Shown: positions 53,840-63,077, numbered from the stretch's first letter. The stretch: 64,000 nucleotides of DNA from Haloactinomyces albus (GCF_031458135.1 NZ_JAVDXW010000001.1:4030001-4094000), one strand, 5' to 3'. Notes: generated by a model from the sequence alone, not told the origin. Translations and numbers: made by a program.

Positions 53840-54210
53840 ACCCGCGGTGCTCGACCGCGAGGGGAACCACGTGGACGTCGATCCCGCCATGTGTTGCATG
53901 CTTGGTTACGATCGGGAATCTCTACGGGAGTTGCTCCCCGCGGACTTGATCCGTCCGGACGACGAGCCGATCGGGCGGGACAACATCACGGAGTTGTCGG
54001 CGGGGCACCGGGAAGGTTTCCCGACCGAGATACGACTCCGGCATTCCGACGGCAGTGTCAGTACGATGCTGTGCTCGCCGATCTGCGGCAGGACTGGGAA
54101 GGATCAGGGTCCCCGGAAGTACGGTTCTGGCCAACCGCCGCCCGCGACACGGTGGCTCGCGCCGGCGGAGACGAATTTGTCTGCAGAGGGACATCGAGAG
54201 CTGTGGCGTT
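53840..54210 (+). pseudogene. PAS-GGDEF signalling protein relic
   Basis: One frame reads a PAS-domain segment (AMCCMLGYDRESLRELLPAD, then EIRLRHSDGSVSTML). Another frame shortly after reads DTVARAGGDEFV, the heart of a diguanylate cyclase (GGDEF at 54164-54178). The intervening GGDEF domain and both ends are missing. No complete gene can be drawn between 53495 and 54310, and nothing else was recognised there. Confidence 0.65.
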
Positions 54211-54310
54211 CTCGGCTGACGAAGTGGGAGCTCGGGGTCGCTCGGCTGGTGGCCGGGGGACGAGCAGTGGAGAGGCTCTTGAAACGACGACCTTACGACG
54301 GGCCTGGCTG

Positions 54311-55303
54311 CTACGGAGGTGTGGTGGTGGAACTTCGCGGGATGAGGGTGGGGGTGGCGACCAGGGTGCGGGGCGGGTGGGTGGTGTCGTGGTCGAGGAG
54401 CAGTTCGAGAGCGCCTGTGGCGATGTGGTCGAAGGGTACGCGGACGGTGGTCAAGGGTACGGGTAGCCGGCTGACGACGGGGATGTCGTTATAGCCCGCC
54501 AGCGAGAGGTCTTCGGGGATGCGGAGGCCGAGCGCGTGGGCGGCGGCCATGACGCCGATTGCGGTGTTGTCGTTGACCGCGAAGATGGCCGTGGGCCGGT
54601 CGGACTTGCTCAACAGGGAGCGGCCTGCGGCTTCGCCGGCGTCCATGGAGAAGGAGTTGCCTGCCACGAGTGCTTCGTCGAGGCTGATTCCGGCTTCGAC
54701 GAGGGCTTGTTGGTAGCCGTCGCGGCGGCCTTGGGAGCTGGAGGCGTAGGTGGGGCCGCTGACCAGGCCGATCCGCCGGTGGCCCAGGTCGAGCAGGTGG
54801 CGGGTGGCCAGATGCCCGCCGAGGCGATCGTCACCGATGGAGGAGGCGCTGATCCCGTCGGTGCGTAGGGCAAGGGCGTAGGGCACGGGGTAGCGGGCCG
54901 GTCCCTGTGGGGTTGGACCGGGTGTGCGTGCGGTGGTGAGGATGAGCCCGTCGACCCATCGTTGCAGCAGATTGTCGACAGCGATCCGCTCGGCCTCGGG
55001 CTGGTCCTCGGTGGTGGCCACGAGAGCGGAGAGTCCGCGATCGGTTGTGGCGGCGGCGATTTCCTCGTAGAGCATGGCCATGACCGTGTCGGTCAATCGC
55101 GGAACGACGACTCCGACGGTGCTGGTTCCGGTTCGCCGCAACTCCGAGGCGTGGGGGTTGCGGACGTAGCCGAGCTCGGCGGCGACCCGGCGAACGCGCT
55201 CAGCGGTGGCACTGTTGGAGCGGGGCAGGCGTTCGTCGAGCACCCGGGAGACTGTCGACTTGCTGACACCGGCCGCCCGGGCAACATCCAGGATGGTCAC
55301 CAC
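54311..55303 (-). CDS. LacI-family transcriptional regulator
   Basis: A regulator of about 330 residues: helix-turn-helix TILDVARAAGVSKSTVSRVL at the N-terminus, then a periplasmic-binding-like sensor domain. GTG 55303 is preferred because the HTH then begins within a few residues, the length fits the family, and CGGGGA precedes it. ATG 55366 is an alternative that would add 21 residues. It is divergent from the aldolase gene, and a GGGAACGTTCCC operator lies between them, so it probably represses the aldolase and responds to a sugar or sugar acid. Confidence 0.88.
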   Translation of the reverse strand: MVTILDVARAAGVSKSTVSRVLDERLPRSNSATAERVRRVAAELGYVRNPHASELRRTGTSTVGVVVPRLTDTVMAMLYEEIAAATTDRGLSALVATTEDQPEAERIAVDNLLQRWVDGLILTTARTPGPTPQGPARYPVPYALALRTDGISASSIGDDRLGGHLATRHLLDLGHRRIGLVSGPTYASSSQGRRDGYQQALVEAGISLDEALVAGNSFSMDAGEAAGRSLLSKSDRPTAIFAVNDNTAIGVMAAAHALGLRIPEDLSLAGYNDIPVVSRLPVPLTTVRVPFDHIATGALELLLDHDTTHPPRTLVATPTLIPRSSTTTPP

Positions 55304-55376
55304 GGTCCCCGAGGCTACCGGTTGACGAGAGCGGGACGGATGAGGTGTTGACGGGCAGAACGTCATGTCGCATTGT

Positions 55377-55402
55377 TGGGAACGTTCCCGCAATCGTTCC
55401 CA
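55377..55402. promoter_or_regulatory. LacI-type operator in the divergent intergenic region
   Basis: GGGAACGTTCCC (55378-55389) is a perfect 12-bp palindrome. TGGGAACG (55377-55384) also pairs with CGTTCCCA (55395-55402). LacI-family regulators bind palindromes with a central CG, as here. The position, 17 bp before the aldolase start codon, suits repression. Confidence 0.7.
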
Positions 55403-55418
55403 CATAGAAGGGAAGACA

Positions 55419-56336
55419 ATGTCTCTCGATCTCCGCGGGTTGGTGCCTGCGCCGGTCACCCCGTTCACTCCCGAGGGCGCGGTCGACCACGCCGCGCTGG
55501 CCGGCTACGGCGCGTGGCTGGCCGGGTTCGACGGGGTCAAGGGCTTGGTCTGTCTGGGCCATGCCGGTGAGGGCACGTTCCTCACCCAGGACGAGCAGGT
55601 CGCCACGATCCGCACGCTGGTCGAAGCGGTCGATGGTGCGGTGCCGATCATTGCCGGCATCACCGGTGAGGGCACGGCCGTGGCCGCAGCTGAGGCCGTG
55701 CGGGCCGTCGAGGCCGGCGCGGCCGCGGGTTTGGTCTATCCCTCGCACGGTTGGTTGCGGTTCGGGTTCCAGCCTGGTGCCCCGCAGGAACGTTACCGGG
55801 CCATCCACGAGGAGTCCGGGCTGCCGCTGATCCTGTTCCAGTACCCCGATGCGACCAAGGCCAGCTACGACTTGGCCACCCAGCTGGACATCGCGGCGCA
55901 GCCGGGGGTGTTCGCCACCAAGAACGGGGTGCGCAACATGCGCCGCTGGGACACCGAGGTCCCCGTGCTGCGCGCCGAGCAGCCGGACCTGCAGGTTCTC
56001 ACCTGCCATGACGAGTATCTGCTGCACACCATGTTCGATGTCGATGGTGCCCTCGTCGGCTACGGGGGCCTGGCTCCGGAGCCGCTGATCGAGCTCATCG
56101 CCGCCGGCAAGGCCAGTGACTATCCCGCAGCCCGTGCGGTGCACGACCGGCTGCTGCCGGTGACCAAGGCCGTCTACCACCGCGGGTCCCACATGGAGGG
56201 CACGGTCGCGCTCAAGCTCGGCCTCAAGGCCCGCGGCCTGCTGCCCTCGGCTACCGTGCGGTCCCCGCTGATCGACCTGTCGACCGAGGCCGAAGAGGAG
56301 ATCACCCTCGCCCTCAAAAAGGCCGAGCTGATCTGA
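55419..56336 (+). CDS. DapA/KDG-aldolase family lyase
   Basis: A 305-residue class I aldolase of the dihydrodipicolinate synthase / N-acetylneuraminate lyase family. The Schiff-base Lys is probably in GVFATKNGVRN and the proton-relay Tyr in LILFQYPDATKASY. PAPVTPFTPEGAVD is the family N-terminus. ATG 55419 follows GAAGGGAAG. The usual dapA GEStext motif reads LGHAGEGTFL, so a catabolic 2-keto acid aldolase is more likely than lysine synthesis. LacI control supports carbohydrate-acid catabolism. Confidence 0.85.
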   Translation: MSLDLRGLVPAPVTPFTPEGAVDHAALAGYGAWLAGFDGVKGLVCLGHAGEGTFLTQDEQVATIRTLVEAVDGAVPIIAGITGEGTAVAAAEAVRAVEAGAAAGLVYPSHGWLRFGFQPGAPQERYRAIHEESGLPLILFQYPDATKASYDLATQLDIAAQPGVFATKNGVRNMRRWDTEVPVLRAEQPDLQVLTCHDEYLLHTMFDVDGALVGYGGLAPEPLIELIAAGKASDYPAARAVHDRLLPVTKAVYHRGSHMEGTVALKLGLKARGLLPSATVRSPLIDLSTEAEEEITLALKKAELI

Positions 56337-56392
56337 CAACGCCTCCGATGAGGTTCACTCCGGCTCCGGCCGTCCCAGCACGGACGGAGCAT

Positions 56393-56422
56393 GCCCGGGC
56401 GGCGGTAGTGCGCCGCCCGGGC
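56393..56422. terminator. Perfect 11-bp GC hairpin after the aldolase gene
   Basis: GCCCGGGCGGC (56393-56403) and GCCGCCCGGGC (56412-56422) form a perfect stem with an 8-nt loop, 57 bp past the aldolase stop and 93 bp before the transporter start. No U-tract follows. It could terminate or attenuate transcription between the two genes. Confidence 0.55.
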
Positions 56423-56514
56423 TCCACCGCCGCGCCTTCGCTCGCGCGTCGGCCCGGTGACAACGTAGTCCCGACGAACTCCGCGTCTACCGTGGAGGGC
56501 GAGGAACGATCCAC

Positions 56515-57813
56515 ATGCCCGATGCAGTGCCTACCCACCGGACGAGCAGAACCAGTGGCGAATCCCACCGCTTCGACTCTGGTGACTCGTCGACCAGCCC
56601 TGCCCCTCGCGCGGGCCGCAGTGCCCGCCTTGTGCGGCTGCTCGCCCTCATGGGCCCCGCGTTCGTGGCCGGGGCTTGGCAGTTCGGCCCCGGCAACCTC
56701 ACCTCGGCTGTTCAAGCCGGCAGTCGCTTCGGCTATTCCCTGATCTGGGTTCTCGTCATCTCGACCGTGTTGATGATCGCCTTCACGGACATGAGCGTGC
56801 GGATCGCGCTCGTTTCCCGCGACTCGGTCGTCGAAACCGTCAAGCGGACTCTGGGCCGCGCGGTCGGTGGCGCCGCCGGGCTCGGGGTCTTTGTCATCGC
56901 CCTGATGTTTTCCGTCGGCAACGCCGTCGGGGCTGGACTGGGGCTGTCGCTGGTGCTCGGCGGTTCGCCGGTGTGGTGGACCTTCGCGTGCACGGCCGTG
57001 GTCGCCACCTTCCTGTTCACCCGCGGACTCTACGGTGTGATCGAGAAAGTGCTCCTGGCCATGATCGCGACCATGGCGGTCTGCTTCGTGATCACCGCTG
57101 TGCTCAGCCGCCCCGACTGGACCGGTGCGGCCGCCGGACTGGTCCCGACCATCCCACCGGGAACCGGGCTGCTTCTGGTCGCACTGGTCGGAACGAACTT
57201 TTCCATCAACGCCGCGTTCTACACCGGCTACGCCTCCCGGGAACGCGGCCTGCATCGCGATCAGTACCGTGAAACCACCCTGGCCGACACCATTCCCGGC
57301 ATCGTCGCACCCGGCATCATGACCGCGCTGGTCATCATCGCCTCGGCCGCCGTGCTCAGAGATGAACAGGGCGCCAGCCTCGCTGAACTGGCGGGTGTGC
57401 TCGAGCCGATCGCCGGCCAGACCGGACGAATCATTTTCGCCCTCGGCTTTTTCGGTGCTGCGTTCTCCTCGATGCTGGCCAACGCCACCGCCGGCGGCAC
57501 ACTGCTGTCCGACGGCCTGGGCTGGGGCAATCAGCTGTCCTCAGGCCGGGTGCGGCTCGCCATCCTCGGGGTGCTGGCCTTCGGCGCGACCGTCACCGCC
57601 GTAGCCGGCGGCTCACCCATTCAACTGATCATCACCGCGCAGGCGCTCACCGTCGTGGTCGCGCCCCTGCTCGGCATCCTGCTGGTGATCCTCGCCAACA
57701 ACCGCAGACTCATGGGCGACCTGCGCAACCGCTGGTGGCACAACCCCCTCGCTGCCCTCGGCCTTGCCGCGATCCTGGCCACCTGCTACAGCCTGATCAC
57801 CAGCTTCTCCTAA
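56515..57813 (+). CDS. NRAMP-family transporter with altered metal motif
   Basis: A 432-residue membrane protein with about eleven hydrophobic segments, NRAMP fold. The hallmark DPGN of helix 1 reads FGPGN (AWQFGPGNLTSAVQAG), so the metal-coordinating Asp is Gly. The second hallmark in helix 6 has no obvious MPH triplet (FSINAAFYTGYASRE). It is therefore probably not a standard Mn/Fe importer. The neighbouring aldolase and LacI gene hint at an organic acid substrate, but this is inference. GAGGAA lies 8 nt before the ATG. Confidence 0.8.
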   Translation: MPDAVPTHRTSRTSGESHRFDSGDSSTSPAPRAGRSARLVRLLALMGPAFVAGAWQFGPGNLTSAVQAGSRFGYSLIWVLVISTVLMIAFTDMSVRIALVSRDSVVETVKRTLGRAVGGAAGLGVFVIALMFSVGNAVGAGLGLSLVLGGSPVWWTFACTAVVATFLFTRGLYGVIEKVLLAMIATMAVCFVITAVLSRPDWTGAAAGLVPTIPPGTGLLLVALVGTNFSINAAFYTGYASRERGLHRDQYRETTLADTIPGIVAPGIMTALVIIASAAVLRDEQGASLAELAGVLEPIAGQTGRIIFALGFFGAAFSSMLANATAGGTLLSDGLGWGNQLSSGRVRLAILGVLAFGATVTAVAGGSPIQLIITAQALTVVVAPLLGILLVILANNRRLMGDLRNRWWHNPLAALGLAAILATCYSLITSFS

Positions 57814-58201
57814 CCTGGGACCGCGCCACGGCTGGAAAACCGAACTCCCTCGGCCGAGCGCTCACCACCACCGCCGAGCGAATCCCGCCGTCCCATGCCC
57901 CGGTTCCCCATAGCGCTGTTGTGGTTCGTGTGGATTCGTCCCATTCCTTCTGTCGTGCCGCCTGCCTACCTTCGAGGTGGTCAACTCATCGGCTTGCCGG
58001 AGGATTTCAACGGGGGACTGGTCGTCAGCGGCAGCCCCGGTAACCGACAGCAGTACGCCAACGACCGTGCCATCGCCGACTGGGAAGGCACGCTGTGGCG
58101 GCAGCAGCCGCCGCCCGGAACCGTTGTACGCCCTTTCTGCCGGAACCTGCCGGTGACCGGGTCCGCACTCGACACCTCGGACGAGGACACCGCCGCGGCG
58201 A
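57814..58201. other. 388-bp gap between convergent genes
   Basis: The gap lies between the NRAMP-like transporter (plus) and the GNAT gene (minus), which point towards each other. No open frame with recognisable homology and no clear terminator was seen. Confidence 0.4.
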
Positions 58202-58807
58202 TCACCGAGACGCCGCGCGGGGAGCCGGCCTGCGCATCGGCCACATCGAAGGCCCGTCGGGGAGCTCGAAGGTGTCTCCGGTCAGCTGGTAACCCATGCG
58301 TTCGTAGAGCGCCCGGTTGCGGGGAGCGGAGGCCTCCAGGTAGGCGTCCAGGCCCTGCTCGTCGAGGCGCCGGTGGTGGTGTTCCAGCAGTGCGGTGCCG
58401 TATCCGGTGCTGTGCACGCGCGGTTCCACGGCCAGCAGCGCCAGATGGTGATGCCGGGTGTCGGTGGGATGGGCCCGGTGCATGGCCGCGTCGAGGGTGT
58501 GGAAGCGCTCGGCGCGGTGGCCGGTGGCCTCGGCCAGCCGCTCGTCGTAGTCGGCCGGTGGGGGTGCCTCCGGCGGCAGCCACAGAGCCGCACCGGATCC
58601 GTCGCTGGTGGCCTCGACCTCGCCGTCCCGTAAGGCGTAGTCGACGAGGATGCGGAAGTAGGCTTCCAGCATGCGCTGCCGCTCCGGCTCGGCTTCCATT
58701 CCCAGGGTGAGCCACTTCGTGACGGGATTGTCCGCGAAGGCGCGCGCGACCAGCCCGGCGAGGTAGGTGCCGTCGGTGGGCGTGCAGGAAGCGATCGTCA
58801 TGGTCAC
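58202..58807 (-). CDS. GNAT-family N-acetyltransferase
   Basis: A 201-residue acetyltransferase. Motif A is LALLAVEPRVHSTGYGTALLEHHH and motif B reads LEASAPRNRALYERMGYQ, the acetyl-CoA-binding core. GTG 58807 overlaps the permease stop codon (GTGA), with GGAG 8 nt upstream. The substrate is unknown. It is coupled to the APC permease, so an amine or amino acid may be both transported and acetylated. Confidence 0.88.
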   Translation of the reverse strand: MTMTIASCTPTDGTYLAGLVARAFADNPVTKWLTLGMEAEPERQRMLEAYFRILVDYALRDGEVEATSDGSGAALWLPPEAPPPADYDERLAEATGHRAERFHTLDAAMHRAHPTDTRHHHLALLAVEPRVHSTGYGTALLEHHHRRLDEQGLDAYLEASAPRNRALYERMGYQLTGDTFELPDGPSMWPMRRPAPRAASR

Positions 58808-60366
58808 TGCGTGATCTCCTCACTCGGGTGGGGTCGACGGCCGGATGGCTCCGTAGGGGCATTCGCGGTGTTCGGCAGCGCGGCGTCGGCTTCGGCGCCG
58901 CGGCCGATCGTCAGGTAGGCGTGCGGATTCCGCTGCCGCAGGACCAGGGCCCAGGAGATCCCGGCGAGCAGCGCCGCGAGATAGGTCAGCGGAATCAACC
59001 AGGTCAGCATCGAACCGGGGGCGACACCGAGCAGGATGTCGATCCTGGCCACGGCCAGACCGACTCCGGTCACGAGGAGAAGTGCGGCGAGGCCGGGCAG
59101 CAGCGCGGTGCGCCACGGCGAGTCCTGCGCCGTGCGGTGGCGGGCGAAGAACACGACCACGCTGATGCTCGTGGTGGCCAGCAGCATCAGCACACCGAGG
59201 CCTCCGCCGGTGCCCAGGGTGAAAAACAGCGCCACCATCGGATCGAGCCCGGCGACTGCGTAGCACAGCAGGACGAGCAGACCGAGGCCGCTCTGCACCA
59301 GAGAACCGACCTTGGGTGATCCGGTGCGCCGCCCGGTGGTTCCCAGCACGGCCGGTAGGACCCGTTCCCGTCCCAGGGCGAAGCTGTAGCGGGCGACGGT
59401 GTTGTGGAAGGCGAGCAAACCGGCGAAAACGCTGGTCAGTAGCAGGATGCGTGCGATGCCGCCTGCCGTGGTGCCCAGGTGCCCGCTGATGAGGTTGAAC
59501 AGCAGTTCGGAGCCCTGGTCCCGTGCGGCGCCGACGATGCGGTCCGGTCCGAGGGTCACGGTCATCGCCCAGGACGACAGCGCGTACAGGCCCGCGATGA
59601 TGCCCAGGGCGCTGAATGTCGCGATCGGGATGTTGCGGCGAGGATCACGGGCCTCCTCGGCGTAGACCGTGGGGGCCTCGAAACCGAGGAAGGCGGTGGC
59701 GGTCACCACCAGCGGCGCTCCGATCGCAGTGGTGGCCAGGTGTGCGGGCGACAGGGCGGCCAGGGAAATCGTGCCACCGGCAGGGTCGGCCAGCATCACG
59801 ATGTCGGCGAGCAAAATGATCACGCACTCCGCGGCCAGCAGCAGGGACAGCACCCGGCCGTTGAGGTCCACCCGCAGCACGCCGAGAAGGGCCACGGCCA
59901 GCCAGGCGATCAGGGCCCATGACCACCACGGCATTTCCAGCCCGGACAGGGAGGCCGCCACCCCGCTGCTGATGACACCGAACGCGCCGTACAGGCCGAT
60001 CTGCAGGCCGTTGTAGGCCAGCAGCGCCACACCGGCGGCTCCCACCCCGAGCGGGCGACCGAGCCCGTGAACCACGTAGGAGTACAGCGCTCCGGCATTG
60101 GCGACGTGGCGGGCCATCGTGGTGTATCCGACGGCGAAGAGCGCCAGCACCGCGCCGGTGAGCAGAAAGACGACGGGGATGCCGACGAATCCGGTGACTG
60201 CCCATGCCGTGCTGGTCAGGGCTGCCACGACCATCAGCGGTGCGGCTGCCGCACCGACGAAACCGATCATGGATATGCTTCCGACACGACTGCGCGCCAG
60301 AGCTCGGGTCACGGTGCTCGGCGCGGTGCCGGGTGGTGTGCTGGACACGGGAATCAATCTCTCCAC
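58804..60366 (-). CDS. APC-family amino acid permease
   Basis: A 520-residue permease with about twelve hydrophobic helices. The N-terminal helix is SISMIGFVGAAAAPLMVV and the APC consensus GFEAPTVYAEEARDPRRNIP follows helix 6. Family members import amino acids or amines by proton symport. GTG 60366 is taken as start; GTG 60348, six codons later with GGAGAG upstream, is an alternative. The gene follows the GPP34 gene by 12 bp and overlaps the GNAT gene. Confidence 0.88.
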   Translation of the reverse strand: MERLIPVSSTPPGTAPSTVTRALARSRVGSISMIGFVGAAAAPLMVVAALTSTAWAVTGFVGIPVVFLLTGAVLALFAVGYTTMARHVANAGALYSYVVHGLGRPLGVGAAGVALLAYNGLQIGLYGAFGVISSGVAASLSGLEMPWWSWALIAWLAVALLGVLRVDLNGRVLSLLLAAECVIILLADIVMLADPAGGTISLAALSPAHLATTAIGAPLVVTATAFLGFEAPTVYAEEARDPRRNIPIATFSALGIIAGLYALSSWAMTVTLGPDRIVGAARDQGSELLFNLISGHLGTTAGGIARILLLTSVFAGLLAFHNTVARYSFALGRERVLPAVLGTTGRRTGSPKVGSLVQSGLGLLVLLCYAVAGLDPMVALFFTLGTGGGLGVLMLLATTSISVVVFFARHRTAQDSPWRTALLPGLAALLLVTGVGLAVARIDILLGVAPGSMLTWLIPLTYLAALLAGISWALVLRQRNPHAYLTIGRGAEADAALPNTANAPTEPSGRRPHPSEEITQ

Positions 60367-60378
60367 AGGGGTCGGGCT

Positions 60379-61032
60379 TCAACGGCGTTCGGAGAGCACG
60401 GCGGCACTGGCGGCAGCACGCATTTGACCGAGCAGGGTGCGCAAAGTGGGTGACAGGGTCTGCAGAACAGCGGGGAGGAACTCCTGGGCGGTGGGGATTT
60501 CCTCCGGATCCAGGACTCCTTGCAGCAGCCCGGTCGCCTCGCTCAGGCCGACAAGCACGGCATCGTAGGCGGAGCGTGCTTCCCCGTGAATCAGCAGCGA
60601 ACGAAGCCGACTGCTCGGTTGCCGGGCGATCTCGGGATCGACGGGCAGCCACCGCGGAGCCCACCACAATATCGAACGATTCCGCTCGATCAGCCCACGG
60701 CGCCACAGGTGTTGCCCGACATCCTCGTAGGCGGTGCGGGACAGATAGGACAGCCAGGTGCGTGTCGACAGGGGCTGTGGTTCGCCGCGGGCCACGGAGA
60801 AAACCTGGTGGGCGAGCACATCGGGAGGTACGTTCCGAGTGACGGGAACGACCAGGTCTTCGGTGAGTGTCATGTACTCGGCCGAAAGCAGCTCGGCCAG
60901 CAGTGCTCCCCCGAGTCCGATCCCCAAATGGGTCCTGTTCACCCGGGCCTTGCCCGAGGTGTCATCGTGTGCGAGCCAGAACCAGTCCGTGGCCAGGTGC
61001 CACGGTTCGGACGCCGTGTCGTTGGTACGCAC
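60379..61032 (-). CDS. GPP34 (GOLPH3/Vps74-like) family protein
   Basis: A 217-residue GPP34 protein, all-helical, with LGIGLGGALLAELLSAEYMTL near the N-terminus and LWRRGLIERNRSILWW in the middle. In eukaryotes these proteins bind PI4P at the Golgi. Actinobacteria carry many copies, often next to membrane or secondary-metabolite genes, with unknown function. Here it leads an operon with the APC permease and GNAT enzyme. Confidence 0.85.
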   Translation of the reverse strand: MRTNDTASEPWHLATDWFWLAHDDTSGKARVNRTHLGIGLGGALLAELLSAEYMTLTEDLVVPVTRNVPPDVLAHQVFSVARGEPQPLSTRTWLSYLSRTAYEDVGQHLWRRGLIERNRSILWWAPRWLPVDPEIARQPSSRLRSLLIHGEARSAYDAVLVGLSEATGLLQGVLDPEEIPTAQEFLPAVLQTLSPTLRTLLGQMRAAASAAVLSERR

Positions 61033-61336
61033 GAGTCAGCAGAGGTGCCCGGACGACTTGCTCCGAACCATCCGTGCCCATGCACTGCTGGTGTCGATCA
61101 TAGTGCGGACCCTAACGAACCCACCGCGGGTTGCTGGAGCACTTCGCCACGATTGCCACAAAAATCGATGACGCCTTGTTCCGAGGGCGAGCCGTACCCT
61201 ATTCTGGCTCCTTTTCGGAATTCCCGGTGCGTGCGTCTTGCTTTCACTCGTGCCCCCAACCGAACCGGCACCGCGAGGCCGATACTCCGAATTGTGTGAA
61301 ATCTTTTCACGATCTCTCGAGGAATGTGGATGCCGA
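61033..61336. other. 304-bp gap with AT-richer DNA
   Basis: The gap lies between the GPP34 gene and the truncated FAD-oxidase fragment. The sequence is slightly AT-richer than its neighbours and probably contains the deletion scar of the FAD oxidase and the GPP34 promoter. No gene was recognised. Confidence 0.4.
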
Positions 61337-61558
61337 CTACCGGAACAGGGGAAGCATCCTCGGTGAAAACATATATCCGGCTGCCGAAACGGGTGAATGG
61401 CGATTCTGGGCGAGCTCCTCGGTGGTGCCCGGCCGCACTACAGCCGCGGCGGTCCCGGAGCACGCGTTGCGCCAGTCGGTCAGGTAACCGTCCGGGTCGC
61501 TGACCAGGCCGGTGGATCCGATGCCGTCGCGCAGCCGGGCGGTGAGGTCAGCGGTCAC
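61337..61558 (-). pseudogene. Truncated FAD-binding oxidase fragment
   Basis: The first 50 residues (TARLRDGIGSTGLVSDPDGY, then AAAVVRPGTTEELA) match the N-terminus of FAD_binding_4 oxidases such as glycolate or D-lactate dehydrogenase. The match stops there and a short unrelated tail follows. GTG 61558 lies 8 bp after the mqo stop, with AAAGGAG upstream, so an intact dehydrogenase gene probably once followed mqo in one operon. Confidence 0.65.
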
Positions 61559-61565
61559 GGGACCA

Positions 61566-63077
61566 TCACTCCTTTCTGCGGGGGGCGGTGCTCAGCGGCG
61601 CCAGTCCGAGCACCCGGCGGGCTCGTGCCACCTCTTCGGTCAGCCTCCCGGGATCGGATTCCCGCGCCGTCTGCGCCGACGGCACCAGCCGGTCCAGCCG
61701 GGGTGCCCACTCCGGCATCCGCTGCGGAAAACTCGCTGCGAGCACGTCGAGCATCGTGGAGGCAGCGGTCGAGGCACCGGGCGAGGCGCCGAGCAGGGCG
61801 GCCAGCGACCCGCCCGCGGAAGTGACGATCTCCGTGCCAAATCCGACCAGCGTGCCGCGGCCGTCGGTTTTCTTGAGAACCTGCACCCGCTGGCCTGCGG
61901 TGCTCAGCGTCCAGTCGTCCGCTCGTGCCGTCGGCACGAACCGCCGCAGGGCGGCCATCCGAGCTTCCGCGGACTGAGTCACCTGCCGGACGAGGTAGGT
62001 CACCAGAGAGCGGTTGTCCCGCGCGGAGGTCAGCAGGACCGGCAGGTTGCCGAGGCGCACCGAGCGCGGGAGGTCGGTCAGCCGGCCGCGGGTGAGGAAG
62101 CGGGGCGAAAAGGACGCGAACGGGCCGAACAGCAGCGACTCCCGCCCGTCCAACACCCGCAGGTCGAGGTGGGGGACCGAGATCGCCGGGGCACCCGGCT
62201 CCGCGTGGCCGTACACCTTGCCCCGGTGCGCTGCCACGAGATCGGGCCGGTCGGTCCGCAAGAACCGACCGCTGATGGGGAAGGCGCCGTACCGCCGGGT
62301 CTCGGGAATCCGTGCCGATTGCAGCAGTGGCAGCGTCCCACCCCCGGCGCCGATGAAGACGTAAGGTGTCCGCAGTCGCCGACGCTGCTCGGTCCCGCGG
62401 TCGCGGACCTCCATCTGCCAGGCCTGCCCTCGTCTGCGCAGGGACGTGACTTGCCTGCGCAGGTGGACGGCGCCGCCACGATCCTCCAGGACCGACAGCA
62501 ATTGCCGGGTCAGGACGCCGAAGTCGACATCGGTGCCCTGCGCCGTCCTGGTGAGCGCCACCGGCTCGTTGCTCCTCCTGCCTTCGGACATCAGCGGCGC
62601 CCAGGAGGCGATGCTGTCGGGGGAGTCGCTGAACTCCATGTCGGAGAAGAGCGGGTGGTCTCGTAGGGCCTCCCACCGGGCGCGCAGGTAAGCCACGCTG
62701 TCCGTACCACTACCGAAGCTCAGGTGCGGGACCGAGCGAATGAACGCCTCCGGTGGCCCCAGCACACCCTGCTCCACGAGGCGGGACCAGAACAGCAGGG
62801 AAGTCGCGAACTGCTCGCCGATCCGAACGGCGCTGGACACGTCCACCGTGCCGTCGGGCCTGCGTGGCGTGTAGTTGAACTCGCAGAGCCCGGCATGGCC
62901 GGTGCCCGCGTTGTTCCGGGCGTTCGAGCTTTCCAGACCGGCTTCGTCGAGCCGCTCGACGACGGCGATCCGCCAGTCCGGTCGCACCTCGCTGAGCAGC
63001 ACTCCCAGCGTGGCGCTCATGATTCCGCCTCCGACGAGAACGACGTCCCAGTGCTCGATCGACTCGGTTCCGGACAC
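61566..63077 (-). CDS. mqo: Malate:quinone oxidoreductase
   Basis: A 503-residue FAD-dependent membrane-associated enzyme that oxidises malate to oxaloacetate and passes electrons to quinone. The FAD fold is VVLVGGGIMSATLGVLLSE; ESSNARNNAGTGHAGLCEFN and TAQGTDVDFGVLT are Mqo signatures, and GASPGASTAASTMLDVL closes the protein. GTG 63077 is chosen because GAGGAG lies 9 nt upstream and the length then matches the family. The truncated FAD-oxidase fragment follows it. Confidence 0.93.
   Translation of the reverse strand: MSGTESIEHWDVVLVGGGIMSATLGVLLSEVRPDWRIAVVERLDEAGLESSNARNNAGTGHAGLCEFNYTPRRPDGTVDVSSAVRIGEQFATSLLFWSRLVEQGVLGPPEAFIRSVPHLSFGSGTDSVAYLRARWEALRDHPLFSDMEFSDSPDSIASWAPLMSEGRRSNEPVALTRTAQGTDVDFGVLTRQLLSVLEDRGGAVHLRRQVTSLRRRGQAWQMEVRDRGTEQRRRLRTPYVFIGAGGGTLPLLQSARIPETRRYGAFPISGRFLRTDRPDLVAAHRGKVYGHAEPGAPAISVPHLDLRVLDGRESLLFGPFASFSPRFLTRGRLTDLPRSVRLGNLPVLLTSARDNRSLVTYLVRQVTQSAEARMAALRRFVPTARADDWTLSTAGQRVQVLKKTDGRGTLVGFGTEIVTSAGGSLAALLGASPGASTAASTMLDVLAASFPQRMPEWAPRLDRLVPSAQTARESDPGRLTEEVARARRVLGLAPLSTAPRRKE

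Noticed and set aside
53163-54494. 443-codon plus-strand frame covering DUF5134 antisense and the PAS relic
   Set aside because: Only the central PAS-like piece has homology. The first part is antisense to DUF5134 and the end is antisense to the LacI gene.
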